This document shows positions 25,601 to 35,119 of a stretch of 64,000 bases of DNA, in pieces (positions within the stretch are counted from its first letter, which is position 1; each line of letters starts with the position of its first letter). The notes under the pieces are model-generated. The model had not been told where the DNA came from, did no database searches, and worked only from the letters and a program-made list of their open reading frames with translations. Source of the stretch: Cydia pomonella (lineage: Eukaryota; Arthropoda; Insecta; Lepidoptera; Tortricidae); NCBI RefSeq assembly GCF_033807575.1, contig NC_084726.1, positions 4,588,001 through 4,652,000 of the forward strand. Reading direction: 5' to 3'. A program made the position numbers and the translations under genes.

Positions 25601-26367
25601 CTGACTATTTTGCTCCACTTGTCTTTTCCTCGGACTATGTGACCTGCCCATTTCCACTTCTGCCTTTTGATCTTTCTGGTTATGTCCTGCACTTTTGTTT
25701 TCTTTCTGATGATGGTGTTTTTAACTTTGTCTGCTCGCCTTAGTCCTATCATACTCCTTTCCATCGCTCTTTGGCAAGTGGCCAGTTTTTCAGTGTTTTC
25801 TGTTGTTAAGCTCCAAGTTTCGCTTCCATATACTAGAACTGGCAAAATACAGGTGTTAAACAGTTTCGATTTTGTTGCGATGTGGAGACTTTTGTCTTTC
25901 ATCACTTCTTTCAGGTTCCAGTACCTTTTCCATCCGTTTGTTACTCTTCTGTCTATTTCTTTGTCAATAGGGTCCTTCGTGGCCATTAACTGTCCGAGAT
26001 AGATATATTCATCCACATAGCTTATTGGGGCTTCTGCCACTGTTATGGGAATTTTTTTATTGTTGGTCATAATCTTTGTTTTATCAGGATTTAGCTTCAG
26101 TCCAACCTTGATACTTTCTTTATGCTCCTTATATTCTCGGTTAAGCTAAGTAATATTATTGTTTGAATTAATATTGAGTCCAATAAAGTAACATAATTAA
26201 ATAAATTGATTATAAAAGTGTATAATTACTTTAGTGTAAAAAAACGATTAAAACCAAGTTTGTTTTCAGGATCATCACCAAGCAGATCAACGAAATCTGC
26301 AAGAACCAGAAACACCACTGTTCCTAACAACAGACGCCGCCTCCGGAGCAGCAAGCGGAGCGCTTGA
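19615..26367 (+). CDS. Vaccinia-related-kinase family protein (VRK1 / NHK-1 / ballchen-like), 4 exons, 896 aa
   Basis: Exons 19615-19804, 22280-22438, 22871-25114 and 26270-26367 join in phase 1,1,1 to 2691 nt. VRK1-type Ser/Thr kinases are chromatin kinases (BAF, histone); nuclear action is inferred. Visible landmarks: glycine loop IGRGSFGRIYLA (63-74), VVKIEP with Lys92, NGPLFVE with Glu104, catalytic HSDIKSSN (Asp199, Asn204), DYG at 379-381, then HDGTLEYSSRDSH, SRRSDLETLGY and DWLTGSLPW. The usual VRK HGD is HSD here. About 160 extra, mostly polar residues (roughly 211-371) separate the catalytic loop from DYG; the human VRK1 gap is about 20. The C-terminus is long, basic and lysine-rich, ending in Arg/Ser-rich exon 4. 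Reading through the exon 3 donor would end after YN. VRK1 versus VRK2/3 is not certain, but a long basic tail without a membrane anchor favours VRK1. Confidence 0.9.
19805..22279 (+). other. VRK intron 1
   Basis: GTGAGT donor and T-rich CAG acceptor. It contains a GC-rich, G-run-rich patch (21660-21800) and a LINE 3' remnant on the minus strand at 21980-22130. Otherwise nothing recognisable. Confidence 0.7.
21980..22130 (-). pseudogene. LINE ORF2 C-terminal remnant in VRK intron 1
   Basis: The minus strand reads EARRVAEDKKAWRELVKAFC followed by a few codons and a stop. This resembles the conserved C-terminal end (A.DR..WR.LV...C) of non-LTR retrotransposon polyproteins. It is only about 45 codons, 5'-truncated and dead. 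Confidence 0.5.
22492..22665 (-). repeat. Degenerate SINE family A copy in VRK intron 2
   Basis: Shares CTGACCTTCCAACCC, TTAGTCTGGTTCCTCACGA, TTTTCCTT and ATCAAATGATATTT with the full SINE at 50989-51312, same orientation. It lacks the tRNA head and is more diverged than the other two copies. Confidence 0.6.
25395..26155 (-). pseudogene. RTE-type LINE C-terminal fragment in VRK intron 3
   Basis: An open minus-strand frame of 222 codons (26070-25402) continues upstream to about 26150 as EYKEHKESIKVGLKLNPDKT. It contains YLGQ, LFNTCILPVLVYGSETW, KRQKWKWAGHIVR and RPQKRWVDEIREVAG, the thumb and C-terminal region of RTE-clade reverse transcriptases. Endonuclease and catalytic YADD are absent: 5'-truncated, as LINEs often are. 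The frame is unbroken, so it is comparatively young. It sits antisense to the host gene. Confidence 0.85.
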
Positions 26368-26482
26368 CGCTGCGACTGTTGTCAAACCATTCAATCTGAC
26401 TCCATCTCCATTCAACCGCCTTAAAATAGAATAATCATATTTAATAGCCCAAATGAATAATAGGAATACAAACGCGTAAATT
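26368..26482 (+). other. VRK 3' UTR start
   Basis: AT-rich sequence after the TGA stop. No AATAAA occurs before the MITE at 26483. The first AATAAA (about 26512) lies inside that MITE, so the element may supply the polyadenylation signal. This is inference. Confidence 0.35.
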
Positions 26483-26933
26483 CGTGAGAGTCAGAATGGC
26501 GGGTGTACCTAAATAAAATTAAATGAAAACCATTCCATATTTTTGTACCTAATTTGTACTATTTAGTACCTCCTTTAAAAAAAATTGTACGTCACGGTAC
26601 TTGAAGTTATTACCAAGAAACAGTACACCCGCCATCCTGACAGTCAGAATGGTGGGTGTACTTTATTACGCTACATTCCCGTGGTTATTGATAAATTCTA
26701 TAAAAGCCAAATCTTGTACCTTCATATTCAATTATAATATGAGCCATATTATTTGTGGTTTCCAAGTTCTGACTGTCAGAATGGCGGGTGTACTGTTTTT
26801 TGATGATAACTTTGTGTACCGTGAGGTACAATTTTTTTTAACGGAGGTACTAAATAGTACAAATTAGGTACAAAAATATGGTATGCTTTTCATTTATTTT
26901 TATTTAGGTACACCCGCCATTCTGACTCTCACG
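26483..26933. mobile_element. Palindromic MITE with about 155-bp arms
   Basis: The outer arms (about 26483-26640 and 26775-26933) are near-perfect inverted copies beginning CGTGAGAGTCAGAATGGCGG. Both carry TACCTAATTTGTACTATTTA and GTACC. The word GTCAGAATGG.GGGTGTAC occurs four times: at both outer and both inner arm ends. The flanks share GTAAATTC on each side; because the repeat abuts the arm, the duplication can be read as 6 to 10 bp, and the 8-bp reading would suit a hAT-type element. No transposase. Confidence 0.85.
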
Positions 26934-29616
26934 TAAATTCGTGCTAAATATTGAAGCCCTATTGGCAGGACCGGATATAGGGTATAGCAAGTGGGGCGGC
27001 TGCTCTAGGCGCCAAATGGTACGAGGGCCAAAATGCCAAATGTGAAAAAAAAACTTGGAAAAAAGGTTTAAGTGGCGCCGACGCGCAATTACGCGCGAAA
27101 TGGTGGGGCGGGAGTGATTTCAGCTCTCAAAAATCCATATAGACCGCGGTGCAAGCAAAACTGACTTGCAGGAGTTCGGATACGACCATGGTTAGTTGTG
27201 TCAAAAATGAACTGGAAAGTTGCACCACAACGCCACATTCGACGAACCACATTGCCCTCGTTGCAAGGCCGCAGGTCGAGCTGCAGGCAAATAAAGTTAG
27301 GACACGACCCAAAGGTGTCGACGGGGAAAAGACATGAAAGTATTTCTAGAACGCCTGAAAGACACGGAAGCGCTGCCTATTGGACAGTGCGCGTCAACTC
27401 GTTAAATACTAGCGCTCGATAATCGTATAAAGCCCGTACATTGTAATTCCGTGCCGTTATCACGCCGTATAGAGCTCTTTAACCATCATCTGATCTGTAT
27501 AATATATGTTGCACTATTTTACGCGTCCTTAATTTTCTATTATTTACGTCTCTGCTAAGAATTTTTGGCCCTCGACAAATAAAAAGGTATCAACAAATGT
27601 ATTGAATTAACTTGTCTTGATTGATTTTTGTCTGATTGGGGCTATAGAGATTTGTCTCTTATTATATGCAGTCAACAAAATTATTAGCTTAATAGCATAC
27701 ATGCATATTTTATAAGCAGGGGTGCTAAGATAATAAAGTTTTGCTGACTGTACTTACAACTTGGCAGAGCTGACTCTAAAATAATTATCAATTGTTTTTG
27801 ACATACTTGCCTTATTGATTTCAGCCGTTAGTGGACCTTTCGAATTTTTATATATATTTGCTGTTCGTTAGTAAGATGTCTGTGATTGATTTTTATTACA
27901 TTCAATATTCGTCTAGAAAGTTTGACTTGGTCCGTAGTTAAATGGTTTATTCAACTTATGCATTAAGTATAATTTCGTGTATGTTTCCAAGCTTTTGTAA
28001 TTTCTGGTAGAAATATAATGATTTTGTTAAATAAGAATACTTTGTATTTTATTAACCCCTCTCTTCCCTTATACATATGTATCAAAAATAGTGATGATAA
28101 TGTGGGAATCTGTTTAAAACCTTCGGTGTCGGACGCCCCGTTTCTAGTTCAAAATGAACACATACGGGTTCTTGGGCACGGGGTGTTGTGATTAGAAAAA
28201 ATAGAACATGTTTTTTTATGGGGCAGGTCGTCCAAGTTAGCCAACTATCCATCCATACATAGGCCAAACGCTTTTGCGTAAAAAATATCTCTTCGATTTT
28301 TTCCTAATCGGTATAGTGTTCCGATTAGGATATACCTTTTTTTTAACGGACTCCCACTATTTTTGTTACACCTTGCATTGGATATCTAGTTTGCTACCAT
28401 AGAGGCACAATAAGTATAGAGAATATAGAGATGAAATGGTAGAGCCGGCAGATGACCGAACGAGACGCTCTTTCAGTAGGAGTAGCAGAGAAAGCGCTAT
28501 GATTATTTGTCCTTGTCAGTTTCTTTTTTTTTTATTCCCCACCGTAAATTTTAGTATGGCTTATGGAGGGCAACAAATAACCAAATTATTATACGTAGGA
28601 TGTTTTTGGTATGTTGTCAGGAATGTTAAAACGTGTTTTTTATTTGACGCATTGCGTATGTTCTGTCCCTTACGGGCGCACGCGTATAGCACAACTAGTT
28701 GATCCTACCATCCATGTTAGCTACCTAGTCAACAAGGTAAATCACATTCATTGCATTGCATTTCTAGAGTTAATATTTATCAAAAATCAAAAATATTTTA
28801 TTGTATGGTTATGGGTTCTACAAAGGTCTTAGGTAAATGAGTCATGTTCTCCATATCCTGCCTTACAAAGGCGTACAATATTTGGTAAGGTACTTATCTT
28901 AGATCTAAATTCAATGTAAAGTACATTTATTAACAAAAACAAAGCATGATATTAAGTGATATCGTTTTCTGGTTAGCTGAGTGAGACCTTGTTGTCTTCC
29001 CGTGATAAAAGCACTCATGCAAAAACCGCTGTCCAGATCTAAACTACACGGTTCGAAACTAATACTTTAATAGCCATAACAGACTACCGCTCCGGAGAGT
29101 GACCTTGGTGAGGTCAAAATGTCTCTTTCTCGCTCTAACTTATACCTGTAACCTACACGCACGGACGGTGAACAACTTACACCTCCTAGTGAGTATTGTA
29201 TTCTTTGCCTTACACACTATCGATGCTTGCGCCGCAACGCACTGCGACCTTAGTGCGGTACGGTAATCTGTAGACACTTAGGTTGGAAACCAGCAAGGCT
29301 TACGTGCCGTCGCGTCGGGTGTTCAAGCATTCATAGTGTGATTCTGGCCTTAGAAAATAATACGATTTGATTGACTCAACACGGTGTCACGTTGTGTTTT
29401 AATAATGTAATTTCCGGCTTTATTTTGTCTGGAAATGATATTGGCAGCCGTGTAAAGGTGGATTATTAAGTATTATATTACTTTTAAGAAGTAACAGGTA
29501 TTCTTACTAAAAAAAGAAGTAGAAATACTTTTATTTACCGGTAAAATAAAGTAATAAGGGTACATCACTATAATTTTTGACAGTGACAGTTCATGACAAT
29601 GGGGATGACATGACAG
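26934..29616. other. Intergenic, no gene recognised
   Basis: Positions 26965-27120 carry a G-rich tract (GTGGGGCGGCTGCTCTAGGC) that resembles the patch at 21660-21800 in composition. Short frames at 27150-27420 and 28440-28830 show no family features. The target-site duplication of the following LINE is at 29605-29616. Confidence 0.35.
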
Positions 29617-29772
29617 GAAAAAAAGGGCGGGAAACCGAAAATACTAGGCGGCATTTTTGAAAATATTTTAATTATAATGTTTTAAGTCCTTTTTTACTGA
29701 CAAAACCGAGATATATTTGCTCATTTATTATTAAATTTAATGTTAGATTAAATTTCTGATTCTACTCGTTGA

Positions 29773-30924
29773 ATGAGGCCAGGAGGCGGGGGTGCGGGCG
29801 GCGGCCCCTCCCCCATGGAAACAGAAACCGCCAAAACTTCAACAAAAAGAAGAAATAAAGATGTTTCTGATACAGAAGTCACATCATGTAAGCAAAAAAT
29901 GACATACATACGAAGTCGTCGCGGTCTCTTCAAAGACCACAACCCCATATATGAAGATTTGACAAAAAAAGAGTATCCTGTACTACTACAATCTGCTTCT
30001 AATGAACTGACTCATAAAGTCCCCATGGACATCCTCAAAGTTAATGGAATATTAAAAGAGATTTTGGGGGTGCAATATGTAAAGGCGGCTGGTAACTTTT
30101 ATGTTAAAGTTTATTTCGGATGTGCCAAGGATGCAAATGCATTTTTGCTAAACAAACCTGTACTACAACAAAATAATTGGAAAGCAACAATTCCATATGA
30201 CAGCATAGAGTGCCAAGGAATTATTCGTGCTCCTGTGGATCTTAGTGAGGAGACATTGCTTGAGGACTTAAAAGCGAGTTGTATGATTCTTGGTGTAAAG
30301 CGCTTTACCAAAAAACAGGACGATGGGCAATTCAAACCTCTCCCAACCGTCCTGGTTACATTTATGGCCTCGTCTAGACCCGACCATGTAATCTATGACC
30401 ATATCTGGATGCCTGTACAGGAATACATCAGACCTCTGCTTCAGTGCTTCAGATGTTATAAATTTGGACATGGCAGTGGAGCTTGTAAAAGCACTCAAGT
30501 ATGTTCCATTTGTTCGGCGGGTCATTTTTACAAAGAATGTACCACACCATCAGTCTTCAAGTGCTCAAACTGTAGTGGACCCCATTCGGCAGTTTCTTAT
30601 ACCTGTAAAGTGAAGGCAGAAAAAATTGCACAAATTAAGAACAAGATAAATGGCAAATTCTCTTATGCAACTGCAGCTGCAATAGCTGTTACACCTAATA
30701 ATAGTACTAATCCAAATAGTAAGATTTTAAAAACACCTGCTAAAACACCTCACGGACGTGCTATGATTGCTGACATTATTAATTCTGATATTGTCCTTAA
30801 TGCAATCACCAAAACAATTGTAGAATTAATGAAAAAAAGAGAAGTCAATAATACTTCCTCTGGTCCTTTACCAATATCCTCCCAAATGATTAAAGAGCTG
30901 CTTGTAACAAGTTTTACCACTTAA
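29773..30924 (+). CDS. Retrotransposon ORF1 (gag-like, zinc-knuckle protein), 383 aa
   Basis: A nucleic-acid-binding ORF1 of a non-LTR element, expected to coat the element RNA. Near residues 224-277 there are three cysteine knuckles: CFRCYKFGHGSGAC, CSICSAGHFYKEC and CSNCSGPHS....C. The N-terminus is Gly/Pro-rich (MRPGGGGAGGG). The first ATG after the 5' UTR opens the frame. The stop is 3 nt before the ORF2 start, so ORF2 is probably made by termination-reinitiation, as inferred for related elements. Confidence 0.85.
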   Translation: MRPGGGGAGGGPSPMETETAKTSTKRRNKDVSDTEVTSCKQKMTYIRSRRGLFKDHNPIYEDLTKKEYPVLLQSASNELTHKVPMDILKVNGILKEILGVQYVKAAGNFYVKVYFGCAKDANAFLLNKPVLQQNNWKATIPYDSIECQGIIRAPVDLSEETLLEDLKASCMILGVKRFTKKQDDGQFKPLPTVLVTFMASSRPDHVIYDHIWMPVQEYIRPLLQCFRCYKFGHGSGACKSTQVCSICSAGHFYKECTTPSVFKCSNCSGPHSAVSYTCKVKAEKIAQIKNKINGKFSYATAAAIAVTPNNSTNPNSKILKTPAKTPHGRAMIADIINSDIVLNAITKTIVELMKKREVNNTSSGPLPISSQMIKELLVTSFTT

Positions 30925-30927
30925 ATT

Positions 30928-33900
30928 ATGGACAGGTTGGGTATCAAACAATTAAAAATACTTCATTGGAACTCCAGAAGTCTATTTCCAAAACTAGGTC
31001 AACTTATACATTTTTTGCATAGCTGTGATGAAAGTGTCGACATTATACTATTTAATGAAACTTGGCTGACCCCTAGCAAAATTATCAAATTGCCTGGGTT
31101 TACTGTAATTAGAAGAGACTCAAACCATCCCCATGGTGGTGTTGCAATTGCAATTCGTTCCAAATACAAGTTCAGTATTGTCAACACTTTATCACAGTAC
31201 CATTTTCAAAATATATTAATTTATATTAACATTCATAATTTTTCTCTAGATTTGTTATGTGTATACGCTCCTCCACCTCCAAATGGTAAGTTTACTATAG
31301 ATTCATTGAAAGATACATGTTCAAAATTTGTAAGTAATAATCGTTTGATAATAGGTGACTTCAACGCACATCACTCATCTTGGAGTTCAAGAGTCAATGA
31401 TGGAAGGGGCAAAGCTCTTCATGCTTATGTGGAGAATTCTGACTTAATTTGTTTAAATGATGGCACTATCACCACTTTTGCTCCGTTTGGCCAACAAGGT
31501 AATGTTCTGGATTTGGTATTCGCATCCCGAGCTCTTAGTTCTAGTTGTTCGGTATTTGTTCTTGATGATCTTCTTAGTAGTAATCACTTCCCTTTGCTCA
31601 TTAGTGTGGTTTTTGACTCGCCCACTCATACATATTATTCTAATAACTTATTTAAGGGTCCAGGTATTAATCTTCAACAAGATGATAATTCGCTAGCTAA
31701 GGTAAATTTTAAAAAGCTTGACTGGTCTAAGTTTAACAAGTTATGTGATGATAAATTTGAAGTTTTTCAATTTGTAAATAACCCTCTAGAAAACTATAAG
31801 AAGTATTTGAGTATTTTGCATGACATATTAATGACATTTCCTAAAAAGTGTTACCATCACACAAATAAATCCTTAAAAGCTACCCCGTGGTGGAATGATG
31901 AATGTGACCGTGTAGTTTTACAAGCTAAAATTGCCTTACGATCTTACAAACAATATCCTTCTATGGAGAATTACATTATATACAAAAAACTAGATGCTCT
32001 AAAGAAAAGAACATTATTTGAAATTAAACGCGTGAGTTGGTTGAATCTTTGTTCCTCCTTTAATCGTATGACATCGAGTAAAATTATTTGGGACCATATA
32101 CGTAGATTTAAACATGCAAAACTGAATACCGTTTCTTCATCTTCAAATTTTTTTCAAAATCCTGATAATGTGACATTGTTTTTAGACAGAATTGTTTCCG
32201 AAAATAATCAAGTATCAAATAGTGACCTTAATGATTACTTTGAAAATCGTGGCTGCCCGGAGGCTCAATGGATGGTCAACCCATTTTCTATTAGTGAATT
32301 TTTAGCCGCATTAGAAAATAAAAAAGAAACTTCACCTGGTCCTGACTTAATTTCTTACAAAGTAATTAAAAACTTACCTCTTCATGCCAAGACAATACTC
32401 TGTAAAATATTTAATGATTTGTGGCAAAGTAATTGTATTCCCCCAACGTGGAAAATGCAACATGTCGTCCCGATACTAAAACCTTATAAGGATTCTAATT
32501 GTGTTGAGTCATATAGGCCAATTTCCTTAACGTCTTGCTTTGCGAAAGTTTTTGAAACCATTTTAAAAAATAGACTTGAGTGGTTTACAGAAAATAGCAA
32601 AGTCATTCCAAGTACTCAATATGGTTTTCGGAAAGGTAAAAGCACGATAGATAACTTAAGTTGTTTAATTGGGGATATTAAGAACAATTTTCTTTCTAAT
32701 CAATATACTTTGGCGGTTTTTTTAGACATCAAAGGGGCGTTTGATAACATAGATCACGCATACCTTATTAAAAGTTTATCTTTATTAGGGTTTCCTGGTC
32801 ATATTTTACGCTGGTTATTCAATTTTCTAAACAATCGATCTGTAACTCTAAAAGTTAATAAATCTACATTAATAGGTTCTAAAGTTTCTACAAAGGGTAC
32901 TCCTCAAGGTTCTGTATTATCTCCTCTTATATTCATTCTAAGTTTGTTTCATGAAACAAATTCCGTCTTCTGTTAAGCACTTATTTTACGCTGATGATTT
33001 GGTTTTATATGTAAATTGTAATGACATAAAAAATGGTGAATCTATTACGAACAGTTGTCTGCGTAATATTCATTGCATATTAACAAATTCGCTAAAACTG
33101 GAGGTTAATGTTTCCAAAAGTTCTGTAATTCTCTTTTCTCAAAATGGATTACATTATCCTCAAGTTTTATACAATTCTAACGTTATTCCTGCTCAGTCTT
33201 TTGTCAAATACGTTGGCCTATTTCTTGATTATGATCTTTCTTGGAAAACTCATATTGATTCAATTTCTAAAAGAGCTGAACTGGGTGTAAACATATTGAA
33301 GTCGTTAACTGGAGTAAAATGGGGTGCAGACCCTAAGGTCCTTAAAACAATATATATCGCGACAATTAGAAGTCATTTTGACTATGGTTGTATGTTTTTT
33401 GCTGATGCGAATACCCATCTTTTAAGGAAACTAGATATTATCCAAAATAGGGCCCTACGAATTATTACGGGGGCTATGACGTCATCTCCAATTAATTCTC
33501 TGGAAATAGAGGCTGGCATTGTTCCTTTATTTGTACGCAGATGTTACATCACTGACAAGTATGTTCTTAAATTAGTTAGTCGTGGTAACGAATTAATTTA
33601 TAGATACTTAAATAATATCAATATTCCAAATTATAATTTAATACCGTTTCCTAATTCTTCTTCCATAAGTGATGTTATAACTTACTTAAACTTTGAATTT
33701 CAAGATATAGTGTATTGGTCTAATTTGCTTCCCTGTTTTGAACATGATTACAATGATATTATGCGAGACGTGGTTGTTGAACTGGTCAAATTTGAATCGA
33801 AATATGACTTTTTGGAGTTTCTTGATGATAAGACTGATTTTGTTAAGTTATATACTGACGGCTCTAAAACTAAAGATAGGACCAGTTTTGCATTTTTTGA

Positions 33901-34717
33901 CTCTTTTTTGAACATAGGAAAAGTTTTTGAATGTAGTAGTTATTTTTCAGTATTTTCGGCTGAAGTATTAGGCATAATTTATGCTTTAGAACATATTCGT
34001 AATTATTATATAACTAAAAATAAGTTTTTGATTCTATCTGATTCGATGAGCGCTTTACAAGCGCTTAAAAGTAAATGTGTAAGTGCATCTGTAAATTATT
34101 TAATTTATAAGTTGAGAAGTTGTTTAAGTTCTTTGTTGAATAGAAATATTACTGTTGAATTTTGCTGGGTTCCGGGACATTCAGGAATTTTTGGCAACGA
34201 ACTAGTAGACAAGCTTGCCAAATCTACAGAAGATATACAAGTTTGTGATTTAAAAGTACCTCAATCCGATTTAGTACCTTTTGTTAAAGAAATTATGATT
34301 AGACGTTGGAATAACTCATGGTCTAAATCCAAAGAAGTCAAAGGGAAATGGCTTGCAGAAATAGTCCCGGCACCCAGCTCCAAGTCGTGGTTTGAATACC
34401 AAAGAAAATATGTAGAAAGGGCATTTATTACAACTATATGTAGATTGCGCATTGGTCATGCTCGTTTTCCCGCACATCTTTTTAGATTAGAGCTAAGTGA
34501 TTCTGCTGTTTGTGCACATTGTAATTTTGATGTATGTGATCTTGAACATATTTTTTTCCATTGTCCTTCATTTAATTTACAAAGGTTATCGTTTGTTGCT
34601 ATGTGTATGGATACTGGTTTGCAAGTTCTGCCAAATTCAGTACAGGGCCTTATGAAATATCCACAATTATATCCTGTAATCTATCAATTTGTTACTCATA
34701 CTATAGGTAGTTTGTAA
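30928..34717 (+). pseudogene. Retrotransposon ORF2 (endonuclease, reverse transcriptase, RNase H) with one frame break
   Basis: Frame 1 (30928-32976) has an APE-type endonuclease start (LKILHWNSRSLFPKLGQLIH, GDFNAHHSSW, SNHFPL). It then carries reverse transcriptase boxes (SYRPISLTSC, QYGFRKGKS, FLDIKGAFDNIDH, GTPQGSVLSPL). The frame shifts at about 32940-32951. Frame 2 (to 34717) continues with FYADDLVLYV (catalytic), RNase H (LYTDGSKT, AEVLGIIYAL, LSDSMSALQAL, WVPGHSGIFGNELVDKLAK) and a terminal CAHCNFDVCDLEHIFFHC knuckle. The break falls between RT boxes B and C, so this copy probably cannot make active enzyme. Confidence 0.88.
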
Positions 34718-34878
34718 ATATTGTAAATATCTCATGTAACTATTAGATTCGTGTCTCATTTTTACGTGAATTAGTTATAAGTACTTATGTTACTTTTGTA
34801 TTTCATGCTTGAGCTGATGGCCTAGTTGCCAATGCTCGTAATAAATTAAAAAAAAAAAAAAAAAAAATGACATGACAG

Positions 34879-35119
34879 TTGCACAATCACCTTGCGAAAG
34901 CGATGTTTTGATTGAACTTTGATTTTTAAATTATGTCCCTAATTAACTTGTCCACTACAGTGTTAGTGACAAGTCACTTAGATACTCTACTTATCCAATT
35001 TGTTTATACAATAATTTGAATAATTGGGTGCAATTCATGACATAACCTTAAAGTTAGAAACATCCTATTATAATTTTATGTAAGTTACATACAATAATCT
35101 GTATCGGAAGCTATTGAAA
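34879..35119. promoter_or_regulatory. HMBS upstream region / 5' UTR
   Basis: 240 bp between the retrotransposon TSD and the HMBS ATG. It is AT-rich with no TATA box I can defend. The retrotransposon therefore inserted within a few hundred bases of the HMBS start, in the same orientation. Confidence 0.4.

Larger units (their letters stand above)
29617..34866 (+). mobile_element. Full-length Jockey/I-group non-LTR retrotransposon with 12-bp TSD
   Basis: Flanked by the perfect direct repeat ATGACATGACAG at 29605-29616 and 34867-34878. It contains a short 5' UTR, a gag-like ORF1, an ORF2 with endonuclease, reverse transcriptase and RNase H, and a 3' tail AATAAATT plus about 20 A. The RNase H and CCHC-rich ORF1 fit the I/Jockey superclade; the exact clade is undecided. 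The complete TSD and poly(A) argue for recent insertion, although ORF2 carries a frame break. Confidence 0.9.

Noticed and set aside
27148..27422. Small plus-strand protein frames
   Set aside because: Overlapping frames on both strands, no initiation or splice context, no family features.
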